A stretch of DNA of 64,000 nt. It comes from Providencia rettgeri (GTDB taxonomy: Bacteria; Pseudomonadota; Gammaproteobacteria; Enterobacterales; Enterobacteriaceae). Within the stretch, counting starts at the first letter, position 1. Every line of letters begins with the position of its first letter. Position numbers and translations under genes: made by a program. Location: positions 2,232,001 through 2,296,000 of the forward strand of contig NZ_CP017671.1 in NCBI RefSeq assembly GCF_001874625.1, in the 5' to 3' direction. The notes beneath the pieces are model-generated. The model worked only from the letters and a program-made list of their open reading frames with translations. It was not told the DNA's origin and searched no databases. This document shows positions 28,953 to 39,235 of this stretch, piece after piece.

Positions 28953-29053
28953 GTCTGCCTTTTTGACATTCTGAATTTTCAGCTCAATGTTCAGCAAAAT
29001 GCCAAATTCCCGCAGCAAGCAAATGCACAACAAGCTGAGTAAAAGGATATTGT

Positions 29054-30838
29054 ATGCGTACTAATTATTGTGGGCAGTTAAACATTGCTCATGAAGGCCA
29101 AAAGGTCACCCTTTGTGGATGGGTAAACCGCCGTCGTGACTTAGGTGGTTTGATTTTTATCGATATGCGTGACCGTGAAGGTATCGTACAAGTTTTTTTC
29201 GATCCGGATCGCAAAGACATATTTGAAAAAGCGTCAGAGCTGCGTAATGAGTTCTGTATCCAAATCACAGGGACAGTACGCGCGCGCCCAGATAGCCAAA
29301 AAAATAAAGATATGGCAACTGGGGAAATTGAAATCTTTGCTGAAGAGCTTGATGTTTTTAACCGCTCTGAGCCGCTACCATTAGATAGCAATCAAACGAA
29401 TACAGAAGAGCGTCGTTTAAAATACCGTTATTTGGATTTACGCCGCCCTGAAATGTCTGAGCGTTTGCGTACCCGTGCAAAAATTACCAGTTTTGTGCGT
29501 AATTTTATGGATAAAGAAGGGTTTTTAGATGTAGAAACCCCAATGTTAACCAAAGCGACCCCTGAAGGTGCTCGTGACTATTTAGTCCCAAGCCGTGTAC
29601 ATAAAGGTAAATTCTACGCGCTGCCACAATCACCTCAACTGTTCAAACAGTTACTGATGATGTCTGGCTTTGACCGTTATTATCAAATCGTAAAATGTTT
29701 CCGTGATGAAGACTTACGTGCAGATCGTCAACCTGAATTTACCCAAATCGACGTCGAAACCTCATTTATGACCGCTGAGCAAGTGCGTGAAATCATGGAA
29801 CGCATGATCCGTAACTTATGGTTAGAGGTAAAAGGGGTTGATTTAGGCAACTTCCCAATCATGACTTTTGCGGAAGCAATGCGTCGTTATGGTTCTGATA
29901 AGCCAGACCTGCGAAACCCAATGGAGCTGGTGGATGTTGCTGACATCGTTAAAGATGTTGAGTTTGCGGTATTTTCAGGTCCAGCAAACGATCCTAAAGG
30001 CCGAGTGGCTGCATTAAAAGTCCCTGGTGGTGCCGCAATGACACGTAAACAGATTGACGAATATGGTCAATTTGTAGGTATCTACGGCGCGAAAGGTTTG
30101 GCGTGGATGAAAGTCAATGAGCGTGCAAAAGGCCTTGAAGGTATTCAAAGCCCAGTGGCTAAATTCCTGAGCGAAGAGGTTATTAACCAATTGCTTGAGC
30201 GCACAGGTGCCGCTGATGGTGATATCATTCTATTTGGTGCTGGCGCGAAAAATATTGTCACAGATTCAATGGGCGCGTTGCGTTTGAAAGTTGGTCGCGA
30301 CTTTGAAATCACCAACTTAAATAGCTGGCAACCGCTGTGGGTGATTGACTTCCCAATGTTTGAAGAAGATGGTGAAGGTGGTTTAACTGCTATGCACCAC
30401 CCATTCACGTCACCGAAAGACTTCACTCCAGAAGATCTCGCTAACAAGCCAGAAGAAGCAGTTGCCAATGCTTATGATATGGTAATTAATGGTTATGAAG
30501 TGGGTGGCGGTTCTGTTCGTATTCACCGTAATGAGATGCAACAAACTGTATTTAGTATTTTAGGTATTAATGAAGAAGATCAGCGAGAGAAGTTTGGTTT
30601 CTTATTAGATGCATTAAAATATGGTACACCACCACATGCAGGTCTTGCATTTGGTCTTGACCGTTTAGTGATGTTGCTAACTGGGACTGATAACATCCGT
30701 GATGTTATTGCGTTTCCAAAAACAACGGCGGCAGCATGTTTAATGACAAATGCACCAAGCTATGCGAACCCAGAGGCTTTAACTGAGTTAGCCATTGCCG
30801 TCGTTGCAAAAGACCTAGAAGTAAAAAATGAAGAGTGA
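29054..30838 (+). CDS. aspS: Aspartyl-tRNA synthetase
   Basis: This 594-residue class IIb synthetase charges tRNA-Asp. It has the N-terminal OB-fold anticodon domain ([31 protein letters not shown]), class II motif 2 ([18 protein letters not shown]), the bacterial GAD insertion (about 300-420) and motif 3 ([13 protein letters not shown]). E. coli AspS has 590 residues. An AAAGG site precedes the ATG. It leads a block with nudB, yebC and the ruv genes, as in E. coli. Confidence 0.98.
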   Translation: MRTNYCGQLNIAHEGQKVTLCGWVNRRRDLGGLIFIDMRDREGIVQVFFDPDRKDIFEKASELRNEFCIQITGTVRARPDSQKNKDMATGEIEIFAEELDVFNRSEPLPLDSNQTNTEERRLKYRYLDLRRPEMSERLRTRAKITSFVRNFMDKEGFLDVETPMLTKATPEGARDYLVPSRVHKGKFYALPQSPQLFKQLLMMSGFDRYYQIVKCFRDEDLRADRQPEFTQIDVETSFMTAEQVREIMERMIRNLWLEVKGVDLGNFPIMTFAEAMRRYGSDKPDLRNPMELVDVADIVKDVEFAVFSGPANDPKGRVAALKVPGGAAMTRKQIDEYGQFVGIYGAKGLAWMKVNERAKGLEGIQSPVAKFLSEEVINQLLERTGAADGDIILFGAGAKNIVTDSMGALRLKVGRDFEITNLNSWQPLWVIDFPMFEEDGEGGLTAMHHPFTSPKDFTPEDLANKPEEAVANAYDMVINGYEVGGGSVRIHRNEMQQTVFSILGINEEDQREKFGFLLDALKYGTPPHAGLAFGLDRLVMLLTGTDNIRDVIAFPKTTAAACLMTNAPSYANPEALTELAIAVVAKDLEVKNEE

Positions 30839-30847
30839 TAACGCCGA

Positions 30848-31279
30848 ATGAAAATCTATAAGCGCCCAGAATCGGTATTAGTCATTATCGTGGCTAAAAA
30901 TAGTGGTCGGGTGCTTATGTTAAGGCGTAACGATGATCCAGACTTTTGGCAGTCAGTAACGGGAAGTCTGGAATCTAACGAAACGCCGTTTGAAACGGCG
31001 TGTCGTGAAATTAAAGAAGAAACAGGTTTTGACGTCGAACAAAATCCGCCACAAGACTTATTTCATAGTATCATTTTTGAAATTTTCGCGCATTTCAGGC
31101 ATCGTTATGCACCAGATGTATCACATTGCAAAGAGCACTGGTTTAAACTAGTTCTCGATGAAGAACAAATGCCATTACTGACTGAACATACTGATTTTCG
31201 TTGGTTGACGCCGCAAGAAGCCGCCAAATTAACCAAATCATGGAGTAACAGTCAGGCTATTTTAGAATTTGCTATTTAA
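30848..31279 (+). CDS. nudB: Dihydroneopterin triphosphate diphosphatase NudB
   Basis: This 143-residue Nudix enzyme removes pyrophosphate from dihydroneopterin triphosphate in folate synthesis. The Nudix box is complete (G-x5-E-x7-REIKEETGF; GSLESNETPFETACREIKEETGF). KRPESVLVIIVAKNSGRVLMLRR and WFKLVLDEEQMP match E. coli NudB (150 residues). It starts 9 nt after aspS and precedes yebC by 31 nt, so it is part of the same operon. Confidence 0.95.
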   Translation: MKIYKRPESVLVIIVAKNSGRVLMLRRNDDPDFWQSVTGSLESNETPFETACREIKEETGFDVEQNPPQDLFHSIIFEIFAHFRHRYAPDVSHCKEHWFKLVLDEEQMPLLTEHTDFRWLTPQEAAKLTKSWSNSQAILEFAI

Positions 31280-31310
31280 TTTATTGTATTGACGTTTTTG
31301 GAGATATTTC

Positions 31311-32054
31311 ATGGCAGGTCATAGTAAATGGGCCAATACCAAGCACCGTAAAGCAGCCCAGGATGCGAAACGCGGTAAGATTTTTACAAAAATTATCCGT
31401 GAATTAGTTACAGCAGCCCGTTTAGGTGGTGGTGATCCCGCAACTAACCCACGTTTACGTGCAGCTGTAGATAAAGCGTTATCAAATAACATGACTCGTG
31501 ACACCTTAAACCGTGCAATTGCACGTGGTGTGGGTAATGATGATAACGATAATATGGAAACAATCATTTATGAAGGTTATGGCCCTGGTGGAACAGCGGT
31601 TATGGTTGAATGTTTAAGCGATAACCGTAATCGTACCGTTTCTGAAGTGCGTCATGCTTTCACTAAAACCGGTGGTAACTTAGGGACGGATGGCTCTGTA
31701 GCCTATCTGTTTACTAAACGTGGTGTGATCACTTATGCACCGGGTGTTGATGAAGACGCCTTGATGGAAGCGGCATTAGAAGCGGGTGCCGATGACGTAG
31801 AAACTTACGATGATGGTGCGATGGATGTGTATACGACGCCAGAAACTTTCGGTGAAGTAAAAGACGCACTTGATGCCGCGGGTTTTACTAGCGAAGCCGC
31901 TGAAGTTTCAATGATCCCATCAACAAAAGCGGAGTTGGATGCAGAAACAGCGCCAAAACTGTTACGACTCATTGATATGTTAGAAGATTCTGACGATGTT
32001 CAGGAAGTTTATCACAACGGTGATATTTCTGACGAAGTTGCAGCGACACTGTAA
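31311..32054 (+). CDS. yebC: YebC/TACO1-family protein
   Basis: This 247-residue cytosolic protein of the widely conserved YebC family starts [43 protein letters not shown]. It has the three-domain acidic layout typical of the family. Members are described as transcription regulators and more recently as factors that help ribosomes through proline-rich stretches; mitochondrial TACO1 is a relative. It lies upstream of ruvC, as in E. coli, with a hairpin in between. Confidence 0.97.
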   Translation: MAGHSKWANTKHRKAAQDAKRGKIFTKIIRELVTAARLGGGDPATNPRLRAAVDKALSNNMTRDTLNRAIARGVGNDDNDNMETIIYEGYGPGGTAVMVECLSDNRNRTVSEVRHAFTKTGGNLGTDGSVAYLFTKRGVITYAPGVDEDALMEAALEAGADDVETYDDGAMDVYTTPETFGEVKDALDAAGFTSEAAEVSMIPSTKAELDAETAPKLLRLIDMLEDSDDVQEVYHNGDISDEVAATL

Positions 32055-32103
32055 AAAGTGAGGTGTTTTATTACACTCGCTACAATTTAAGACATATCCG
32101 CGT

Positions 32104-32136
32104 AGAGAAAGCGGGCTGTTGCAGCCTGTTTTCTCT
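32104..32136 (+). terminator. Hairpin terminator after yebC
   Basis: A 15-bp stem including two G-U pairs (AGAGAAAGCGGGCTG / CAGCCTGTTTTCTCT, 3-nt loop) lies 50 nt after yebC. The T-rich part falls within the 3' arm, so strength is uncertain. Confidence 0.6.
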
Positions 32137-32330
32137 AACGCCTTCCATGATATCCCTTCTTTTATTCGCTATACTTTTCAATACTGATAACTTAATTTAT
32201 TTTTACATATATGCTTGGCTAATATTATGATGTTCAAATAGCTATTTAATTGAAATTGATAGTATTATGCAGCTAACCAGAACAATAAATTATGATGTAA
32301 TTAATATAAAGAGGCATAAATAGATTTTAT

Positions 32331-32852
32331 ATGGCGATTATATTAGGGATTGATCCCGGTTCAAGAGTCACCGGTTACGGTGTTATTCGCCAACAAGGCA
32401 GGCAACTGCTGTATTTGGGTAGTGGTTGTATTCGGACTCAAGTTGATGATTTACCAAGTCGTCTGCAACGAATTTACGCGGGTGTCTCGGAAATTATCAC
32501 CCAATACCAACCTGATATATTATCAATTGAACAAGTTTTTATGGCAAAAAATGCGGATTCAGCTTTAAAACTTGGTCAGGCGAGGGGAGTTGCTATTGTT
32601 GCTGCAGCCAATGCAAATATCCCTGTGTTCGAATATGCGGCACGGCAAGTAAAGCAGACCGTTGTCGGTACAGGTGCTGCTGAAAAAAGCCAAGTACAGC
32701 ATATGGTTAAGTCTATACTCAAGTTGTCAGCGAACCCTCAGTCTGATGCGGCTGATGCTTTGGCAATTGCGATCACCCATTGCCATTTTAATCAAAATTT
32801 ACTGAAAGTTGGAGACCCACGACTGGTGTTAACGCGCGGGCGATTGAGGTAG
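32331..32852 (+). CDS. ruvC: Holliday junction resolvase RuvC
   Basis: This 173-residue endonuclease cuts Holliday junctions with RuvAB. It has the RNase H-like fold and four acidic catalytic positions: D8 (GIDPGS), E near 68 (SIEQVF) and the C-terminal pair in SDAADALA. It is the same length as E. coli RuvC. The usual yebB gap gene of E. coli is absent; ruvA starts 142 nt later. Confidence 0.97.
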   Translation: MAIILGIDPGSRVTGYGVIRQQGRQLLYLGSGCIRTQVDDLPSRLQRIYAGVSEIITQYQPDILSIEQVFMAKNADSALKLGQARGVAIVAAANANIPVFEYAARQVKQTVVGTGAAEKSQVQHMVKSILKLSANPQSDAADALAIAITHCHFNQNLLKVGDPRLVLTRGRLR

Positions 32853-32994
32853 TTTACTGCTCTTCAAGTAACTTTTTAATAGTAAATAGCTTCTCAGCTG
32901 GATATGCATCCAGCATTTTTTATGGTATAAACAGCAGTATTAATAATAGCAGGCTAAATTGGTCGAATTTTAGACGATAACAGAGGGGCTCAAT

Positions 32995-33612
32995 GTGATT
33001 GGTCGTTTACGTGGCATTGTATTAGAAAAACAACCACCAATAGTATTATTAGAGTTGCAAGGGGTTGGCTATGAAGTCCATATGCCAATGACGTGCTTCT
33101 ATGAACTACCAGATATTGGCCAAGAAGCTATTGTTTTTACTCACTTTGTAGTTCGTGAAGATGCCCAATTATTGTACGGTTTTAATGATAAGCAAGAAAG
33201 AGCGCTATTTAAGGAATTAATTAAAGTCAATGGTGTTGGTCCAAAATTGGCTCTGGCGATTTTATCGGGTATGTCCGCCCAACAATTTGTTTCAGCAATA
33301 GAACAAGAAGCAATTGCATCACTAGTGAAACTTCCCGGTATTGGTAAAAAAACCGCAGAACGCTTAGTGGTTGAAATGAAAGACCGCTTTAAAGGCCTTA
33401 ATGGGGATCTGTTTAATCAAACAAGTGATATCAATCTTCCTAATGTTAACAGTAAACAGCCAAGCACTGCGGATATTGAAGCTGAGGCAGCGGCAGCCTT
33501 GATTGCTTTAGGTTATAAACCGCAAGAGGCCAGCCGGATGGTCAGCAAAGTAGCTAAACCTGGTAGTGATTCAGAAACATTGATCCGTGATGCCTTACGT
33601 GCAGCACTCTGA
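32995..33612 (+). CDS. ruvA: Holliday junction branch-migration protein RuvA
   Basis: This 205-residue protein has the OB fold ([28 protein letters not shown]), two helix-hairpin-helix motifs ([32 protein letters not shown]) and a C-terminal domain that contacts RuvB. Translation starts at GTG 32995, with AGGGG about 9 nt upstream, as in E. coli-type ruvA genes. It ends 16 nt before ruvB. Confidence 0.97.
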   Translation: MIGRLRGIVLEKQPPIVLLELQGVGYEVHMPMTCFYELPDIGQEAIVFTHFVVREDAQLLYGFNDKQERALFKELIKVNGVGPKLALAILSGMSAQQFVSAIEQEAIASLVKLPGIGKKTAERLVVEMKDRFKGLNGDLFNQTSDINLPNVNSKQPSTADIEAEAAAALIALGYKPQEASRMVSKVAKPGSDSETLIRDALRAAL

Positions 33613-33628
33613 TTGAGAGACTATTAAT

Positions 33629-34639
33629 ATGATTGAAGCTGATCGCCTAATTACCGCTGAAGTGTTGCAGTCAGATGAAGAAGCTATTGACCGTGCGATC
33701 AGGCCTAAGCTGTTGAATGAATACATTGGTCAGCCACAAGTTAAAAACCAAATGGAAATTTTTATTCAAGCAGCCAAAATGCGGGGGGACGCACTCGATC
33801 ATTTATTAATATTTGGGCCACCAGGGCTGGGTAAAACAACGCTTGCAGGGATTGTCGCAAATGAATTAGGCGTGAATTTACGTACCACATCAGGTCCGGT
33901 CTTAGAAAAAGCAGGCGATCTTGCTGCTATGTTGACTAATCTTGAACCCCATGATGTGTTATTTATTGATGAAATTCATCGGCTTTCGCCTGTTGTTGAG
34001 GAAATTCTCTATCCTGCCATGGAAGATTACCAATTAGATATCATGATTGGTGAAGGCCCAGCTGCACGTTCAATCAAAATTGATTTACCACCTTTCACTC
34101 TAATTGGGGCAACTACACGTGCTGGGTCATTAACTTCTCCGTTAAGGGATCGCTTCGGTATTGTGCAACGCTTAGAGTTTTATCAAGTGGACGACTTACA
34201 GCATATTGTTAAAAGAAGTGCACAATACATGGGGTTAGATATCACCGAAGGTGGTGCTCATCAGGTAGCCATGCGCTCAAGGGGGACTCCACGCATAACA
34301 AACCGTTTGTTACGTCGTGTACGGGATTTCGCACAGGTTAAAGGTGATGGGTCTATTGATGAACAGATTGCTAACCAAGCACTAGACATGCTAAATGTTG
34401 ATGCCGCAGGGTTTGATTATTTGGACCGTAAATTATTAGTCGCAATTATTGATAAATTTATGGGGGGGCCGGTTGGCGTGGATAACCTTGCCGCAGCTAT
34501 TGGTGAAGAACGCGAAACAATAGAAGATGTACTGGAACCTTATTTGATCCAACAAGGCTTTATCCAGCGTACACCTCGAGGTCGCATGGCAACAACACAC
34601 GCCTACAATCACTTTGGTTTGTCTCCGAAAGAGGTTTAA
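33629..34639 (+). CDS. ruvB: Holliday junction helicase motor RuvB
   Basis: This 336-residue AAA+ ATPase has the same length as the E. coli protein. Walker A is [11 protein letters not shown], Walker B is LFIDEIHRL, sensor 1 is GATTRAG, and the C-terminal winged helix ends [18 protein letters not shown]. It forms a hexamer that drives branch migration with RuvA. It is the last gene of the ruvC-ruvA-ruvB set. Confidence 0.98.
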   Translation: MIEADRLITAEVLQSDEEAIDRAIRPKLLNEYIGQPQVKNQMEIFIQAAKMRGDALDHLLIFGPPGLGKTTLAGIVANELGVNLRTTSGPVLEKAGDLAAMLTNLEPHDVLFIDEIHRLSPVVEEILYPAMEDYQLDIMIGEGPAARSIKIDLPPFTLIGATTRAGSLTSPLRDRFGIVQRLEFYQVDDLQHIVKRSAQYMGLDITEGGAHQVAMRSRGTPRITNRLLRRVRDFAQVKGDGSIDEQIANQALDMLNVDAAGFDYLDRKLLVAIIDKFMGGPVGVDNLAAAIGEERETIEDVLEPYLIQQGFIQRTPRGRMATTHAYNHFGLSPKEV

Positions 34640-34919
34640 TTACTTTTTTCACGGTTGGGGAAAGCTAAATAACAGGTAGTTTGCAAGCTTGATATACGGT
34701 TGTAAATAACGACAAAGGCATAAACGGGCATGTTCACAGAGTATCAATATTCTGTTTAAACTTAAATTATTCGTTATATTATTAATAATTTATGCCTTAT
34801 TCAATTCTACGACCTTGGCAAGTAGCAAGATCTTAGTAGTCACTTTTTTATTACTATAATATTGTATCGTATTATATAACCTTGCTGTCTTATGTCTGAA
34901 GTTAATATAGGCTAAACTT

Positions 34920-34940
34920 AATTATTATTAAATAATAATT
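34920..34940. repeat. 21-bp perfect AT palindrome
   Basis: The arms AATTATTATT / AATAATAATT flank a single central A. It is symmetrical like an operator but carries no recognisable regulator consensus; it may only reflect AT-rich composition. Confidence 0.45.
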
Positions 34941-35127
34941 GCCCTATAAAAATACGACTCTTTATTCTTTTTGATGAATACTGAAAGTAAGCCCACTAGG
35001 GTAGAGGTAGCTTTTATTTAATCTTACTCAAATTAGTTAGCCACTCTATACAAAAAAATAAAAGAAAAGTAATAAATTAATAAATAAAGGAAAGATAATA
35101 AATAAGAGGGTAAACTCATAACAAAGT

Positions 35128-35151
35128 GCCCTAGTTAAAAAAGACTAGGGC
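35128..35151 (-). terminator. Hairpin downstream of znuB
   Basis: GCCCTAGT / ACTAGGGC forms a perfect 8-bp stem with an 8-nt A/T loop, 23 nt after the znuB stop (minus strand). Only a short T-rich stretch follows on that strand. Confidence 0.6.
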
Positions 35152-35173
35152 ATATGCATATTTTGATAATGAA

Positions 35174-35959
35174 TTAATTCTTTGCTTTAACTAATAAGCT
35201 AAATATAAATAAGACCGCTGAAATTAACACCACGGACGGGCCTGCTGGCGTGTCGTAAAAAGCGGAAAAGGTGAGCCCCCCAGTAACTGAAAGCATACCA
35301 ATGATAATTGCTATAAATGCCATTTGCTCAGGGGTGTGAGCAAATCGACGGGCTGTAGCTGCGGGTATAATTAATAAGGAGGTAATAATTAGCGCACCAA
35401 CAAATTTCATTGCGATACCAATAGTTAATGCAGTAACTAACATAAGCAATAAACGTAAGCGTTGGATATTAATACCATCCACAAATGCTAATTCAGGGCT
35501 GACAGTAATAGATAAAAGTGCCCGCCAACGATAAAAAAGCAACCCACAAACAACAATAACACCAACCAGTATTATGGTAATATCTTCGTAACTTACAGAG
35601 AGTAGGTCGCCGAATAAATAGGCCATTAGGTCTACACGGACATTTGCCATTAAACTAACAACGACTAAACCTAATGACAGTGAGCTATGAGCCATAATAC
35701 CAAGCAAGGTATCAACAGCAAGTTGAGGGCGTTTTTCTAACCATACCAGTATTAAAGCTAATAACAAAGTTACGGCAATAATCGCATAAAATGGGTTTAT
35801 GTTTAAAAGCAACCCAAAGGCGACACCTAATAAAGAGGCATGGGCCAACGTATCGCCAAAATAAGACATTCGGCGCCATACAACAAAAGAACCAAGAGGG
35901 CCAGCCGCAATAGCAAGTAGCATGCCTGCAATCCAACCAGGTAATAACAATTCAATCAT
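35174..35959 (-). CDS. znuB: Zinc ABC transporter permease ZnuB
   Basis: This 261-residue ABC-3 family inner-membrane permease has about eight hydrophobic segments ([52 protein letters not shown]). It forms the zinc channel with the ATPase ZnuC and the binding protein ZnuA. Its start overlaps the znuC stop by 8 nt, so the two are coupled. E. coli ZnuB is also 261 residues. Confidence 0.97.
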   Translation of the reverse strand: MIELLLPGWIAGMLLAIAAGPLGSFVVWRRMSYFGDTLAHASLLGVAFGLLLNINPFYAIIAVTLLLALILVWLEKRPQLAVDTLLGIMAHSSLSLGLVVVSLMANVRVDLMAYLFGDLLSVSYEDITIILVGVIVVCGLLFYRWRALLSITVSPELAFVDGINIQRLRLLLMLVTALTIGIAMKFVGALIITSLLIIPAATARRFAHTPEQMAFIAIIIGMLSVTGGLTFSAFYDTPAGPSVVLISAVLFIFSLLVKAKN

Positions 35960-36719
35960 GTTTACAGTCCTTGTTATGCTGATGCCCTGAAATAATATTA
36001 CCTTCTAAATCGTGTTGGTGATTATGTTGATGACGGTATACCCCTAATTGTTGTGCACCTCGGTAGCCGAACATGGCAACAAATTCAGGGTGATTTGAAA
36101 CTACATCCGGAGCGCCTGAACAACAAATATGCCCATTGATACATAGCACTTTATCCGTTTTAGCCATAACCAAATGCAAATCATGGGAAACCATTAATAC
36201 CGCGCAACCGAGCTCAGTTCTTAATTGGTTAATTAAGTCATATAGCGCAACTTGCCCTGTAATATCGACACCTTGCGCAGGTTCATCAAGAACCAGTAGG
36301 TCAGGTTTATTCAGTAATGCGCGAGCGAGCAAAACTCGTTGGGTTTCACCACCTGATAATTTTTGCATTGGTTGGTCAAGTAAATGTGCTGCTTTAACCC
36401 GTTCCAGTGCAGGCAGTAAATGTTCTTTGCGTGCACCGAGTTTTAATAACATAAAGCGCTTAACAGTAAGAGGAAGGGTTGTGTCCAAATGAAGTTTTTG
36501 TGGAACATAGCCAATGGCAAGGGAAGAGTCGCGTGTTACGGTACCCGATGTCGGGGCCAGTAACCCTAACACGACACGTACAATTGTCGATTTCCCCGCC
36601 CCATTAGGGCCTAAAAGCGTGACGATATCCCCTTTATTTAGCTCAAAGGAGACGTTTTCGAGAACTTGTCTTTCGCCAAATGAAACAGAAATCTTATTTA
36701 AAGTGAGTAATGGTTGCAT
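35952..36719 (-). CDS. znuC: Zinc ABC transporter ATPase ZnuC
   Basis: This 255-residue ABC ATPase has Walker [10 protein letters not shown], signature LSGGETQRV, Walker [13 protein letters not shown] and the switch His in MVSHDLH. The C-terminus is His-rich ([20 protein letters not shown]), as in E. coli ZnuC (251). It diverges from znuA across a 76-bp gap that holds a Zur box, so Zur should repress both sides when zinc is plentiful. Confidence 0.97.
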   Translation of the reverse strand: MQPLLTLNKISVSFGERQVLENVSFELNKGDIVTLLGPNGAGKSTIVRVVLGLLAPTSGTVTRDSSLAIGYVPQKLHLDTTLPLTVKRFMLLKLGARKEHLLPALERVKAAHLLDQPMQKLSGGETQRVLLARALLNKPDLLVLDEPAQGVDITGQVALYDLINQLRTELGCAVLMVSHDLHLVMAKTDKVLCINGHICCSGAPDVVSNHPEFVAMFGYRGAQQLGVYRHQHNHQHDLEGNIISGHQHNKDCKHD

Positions 36720-36744
36720 ATGAAAAACATCTTGCAGAATTCAT

Positions 36745-36767
36745 GTTGTGTTATATTATAACATTTC
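36745..36767. promoter_or_regulatory. Zur operator between znuC and znuA
   Basis: A perfect 7-1-7 palindrome (TGTTATA-T-TATAACA, 36749-36763) with the TTTC extension on the right matches 20 of 23 positions of the enterobacterial Zur consensus as I recall it. Its place between the divergent zinc-uptake genes makes the assignment secure. Confidence 0.92.
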
Positions 36768-36795
36768 AAAATTAAAATCACGGAAAAAGACTGCT

Positions 36796-37755
36796 ATGAT
36801 ACATAAATCGAAACATATTGCCCGTAAATTTCTTTTCGGGGCGGTGGCAACATCCGTATTGAGTGCAACTATGGTGTCTGCATCCTATGCGGATGTTGTC
36901 ACTTCAATTCGTCCATTAGCTTTTATCGCAGCGGGAATTGCTGACGGTGTAACCGGTACCCAAGTTCTCCTTCCCGATGGCGCATCCCCCCATGATTATG
37001 CGCTTAAACCTTCTGATTTGAAAAAAATTAAACAGGCTGATTTATTCGTTTGGGTTGGACCGGATATGGAAATGTTTTTACAAAAGCCAATCAATACGTT
37101 ACCACAGAATAAAAGACTAGCATTGGCCGAGCAGGAAAATATCAAATCATTACTTTTAGCAGAGCCTCACGAAGATGAGCACACCCATGAACATGGTGAT
37201 GAGGCTAACTATGACAAGGATCACGAACATCATCACCATGGTGAGTATAATATGCACATCTGGTTATCCCCAGACATTGCAAATTCTGCTGCACAGGACA
37301 TTTATGAACATTTAGTAGAGCTTTATCCGGAACAAAAAAATAAGCTAGACGTAAACCTTCGTAAATTCAAAGAAAATATGGCGCAAAATGATGAAAAAAT
37401 TGCTAAGATTTTGCAGCCAGCTAGAAACAAGGGTTATTTCGTTTTTCACGACGCTTATGGCTACTTTGAAAAACACTATCAATTAGCTCCATTGGGGCAT
37501 TTTACGATAAATCCGGAAATACAGCCTGGTGCGCAGAAATTACATCAAATACGAACTCAATTGGTTGAGCATAAAGCGCAATGTGTTTTTGCTGAGCCAC
37601 AATTCAGGCCTGCTGTGATTGAAAGTGTAGCACGTAATACGGGAGTAAAAATGGGAACTCTCGACCCACTTGGAATTGGGCTGGCTATAGGGCCAGATAG
37701 CTACATGCAGTTTTTGACACAATTGTCGGAACAATACGCCAGCTGCCTGAATTAA
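36796..37755 (+). CDS. znuA: Periplasmic zinc-binding protein ZnuA
   Basis: This 319-residue precursor has a Sec signal peptide (about residues 1-32, ending SASYA) and belongs to the cluster A-I metal-binding proteins. A His/Asp/Glu-rich loop (HEDEHTHEHGDE to DKDHEHHHHGEY, about residues 123-148) precedes MHIWLSPD, and further ligands lie in VFHDAYGYFEKHY. It delivers Zn2+ to ZnuB. ATG 36796 is preferred to an upstream GTG at 36748 that lies within the Zur box. Confidence 0.96.
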   Translation: MIHKSKHIARKFLFGAVATSVLSATMVSASYADVVTSIRPLAFIAAGIADGVTGTQVLLPDGASPHDYALKPSDLKKIKQADLFVWVGPDMEMFLQKPINTLPQNKRLALAEQENIKSLLLAEPHEDEHTHEHGDEANYDKDHEHHHHGEYNMHIWLSPDIANSAAQDIYEHLVELYPEQKNKLDVNLRKFKENMAQNDEKIAKILQPARNKGYFVFHDAYGYFEKHYQLAPLGHFTINPEIQPGAQKLHQIRTQLVEHKAQCVFAEPQFRPAVIESVARNTGVKMGTLDPLGIGLAIGPDSYMQFLTQLSEQYASCLN

Positions 37756-37776
37756 AAAATAGAAGGAATTGTTTAA

Positions 37777-39117
37777 GTGCAGCAAATGGCCAAAAGTCTG
37801 GCTCAGGTATATGGTAGCCTGTCTAGAACTCACAAAATTGTATTAAGTACGCTCACAGTAGCTACCATGGCCGTCGCAATTTGGCGGCCAGTCCATATAC
37901 CAGCCACTTCTGAAAATGATGGTACGCCTGATACTATTATTCCACTCTCTTTACTTTCTCCTCGTGACGCCACTGACGATATAATTCAAGATAGTAGCGA
38001 TCAACTTCCTGATGAAGGGTTAGCTGACACTGAGGTTGAAGCTGCTGAGACCGGTGGAGAGGTTGCGCCATTACCCCATGAGTATGTTGTGGCAAGTGGT
38101 GATAATTTAACAACCATTTTAACCCAATTTGGAATAGAAGCTGGTGATGTTGCGACGCTATCAAATCAACATAAATCACTAAGAAATCTTAAAATAGGTC
38201 AATCGTTAAATTGGTCTTTGACAGATCAAGGCGAGTTAGAGTCTTTAACATGGGAGGTTTCTCGCCGTGAAACTCGTGTGTTTACCCGTGTTGGAGCAAC
38301 GAATAAATTTGAAGAAGCTAAACAAATTCGCACTGGCGAATGGACAAATAGCGTCTTAAAAGGGACAGTCGACGGTACATTTGCACAAAGCACGAGTAAA
38401 GCAGGTTTAACGCGTAGTGAAGGTCGTGACGTGATTAAAGCTTTACAATGGCAAGTTGATTTTCGTAAATTGAAAAAAGGCGACAAATTTAGTGTTCTAA
38501 TGAGCCGCGAAATGCTTAATGGTCGTAGTGAGCAAAGCCAGTTAATAGGTGTTCGGTTGCAAACTAATGGGAAAAGCTATTATGCATTCCGTGCGGAAGA
38601 TGGCCGTTATTATGACAGTGAAGGGAATGGTTTAGAACGTGGTTTTTTACGTTTCCCAACGGCAAAACAATTTAGAGTTTCTTCCCAATTTAACCCACGT
38701 CGTGTAAACCCGGTTACAGGGCGTGTAGCACCCCATAAAGGTGTCGACTTTGCTATGCCAGTAGGGACACCTGTCCTTGCAGTAGGGGATGGCGAAGTGA
38801 TTGTATCGAAATACAGTGGTGCGGCGGGGAATTTTATCGCGATCCGCCATGGTCGCCAGTATACCACTCGCTATATGCACTTACGTCAATTATTAGTGAA
38901 GCCAGGCCAAAAAGTTAAACGTGGTGATCGTATTGCATTATCTGGTAATACAGGGCGTTCAACGGGGCCTCATTTGCATTTTGAAATGTGGGTTAACCAA
39001 CAAGCAGTGAATCCACTAACAGCAAAATTACCAAGTTCTGGTGGTTTAACGGGGAAAGAAAGGAAAGAATATTTAGCGTTAGTTAAAGAAACAAAACCCC
39101 AACTTAAACTGCAATAA
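37777..39117 (+). CDS. mepM: Murein DD-endopeptidase MepM
   Basis: This 446-residue envelope protein cuts D-Ala-mDAP cross-links to allow insertion of new glycan strands. It has an N-terminal membrane anchor, a LysM-like segment (YVVASGDNLTTILTQFGI, about 105-150) and a C-terminal M23 peptidase domain with metal ligands in HKGVDF (H-x3-D) and HLHFE. Translation starts at GTG 37777 with AAGGA about 10 nt upstream, giving the same MQQ N-terminus as E. coli MepM (440). It follows znuA by 21 nt and may be read with it. Confidence 0.96.
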   Translation: MQQMAKSLAQVYGSLSRTHKIVLSTLTVATMAVAIWRPVHIPATSENDGTPDTIIPLSLLSPRDATDDIIQDSSDQLPDEGLADTEVEAAETGGEVAPLPHEYVVASGDNLTTILTQFGIEAGDVATLSNQHKSLRNLKIGQSLNWSLTDQGELESLTWEVSRRETRVFTRVGATNKFEEAKQIRTGEWTNSVLKGTVDGTFAQSTSKAGLTRSEGRDVIKALQWQVDFRKLKKGDKFSVLMSREMLNGRSEQSQLIGVRLQTNGKSYYAFRAEDGRYYDSEGNGLERGFLRFPTAKQFRVSSQFNPRRVNPVTGRVAPHKGVDFAMPVGTPVLAVGDGEVIVSKYSGAAGNFIAIRHGRQYTTRYMHLRQLLVKPGQKVKRGDRIALSGNTGRSTGPHLHFEMWVNQQAVNPLTAKLPSSGGLTGKERKEYLALVKETKPQLKLQ

Positions 39118-39139
39118 TTAATGATCTTATTTTTCATAG

Positions 39140-39167
39140 CTGGCAGGTACTTGTATCTGCCAGTTTT
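39140..39167 (+). terminator. Terminator of mepM
   Basis: A CTGGCAG / CTGCCAG stem with a 10-nt loop is followed by TTTTCTTT, 22 nt after mepM. Confidence 0.75.
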
Positions 39168-39235
39168 CTTTGTAATGCTTTCGAAAATTATTATTATAGG
39201 CTATAAAAGATAGCCGTTATTCACTTGAGTGCAGC

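Larger units (their letters stand above)
34640..35173. other. 534-nt AT-rich gene-free gap between ruvB and znuB
   Basis: No convincing ORF or RNA gene is seen. The gap lies between convergent genes. It holds a 21-bp AT palindrome (34920-34940), a further inverted repeat (TATAATA near 34855 with TATTATA near 34870) and the hairpin at 35128-35151. The A-rich purine run near 35050-35110 is low-complexity. Confidence 0.6.

Noticed and set aside
37170-37245. His-rich tract in znuA as a repeat or artefact
   Set aside because: A His/acidic loop is a normal part of ZnuA and binds zinc.
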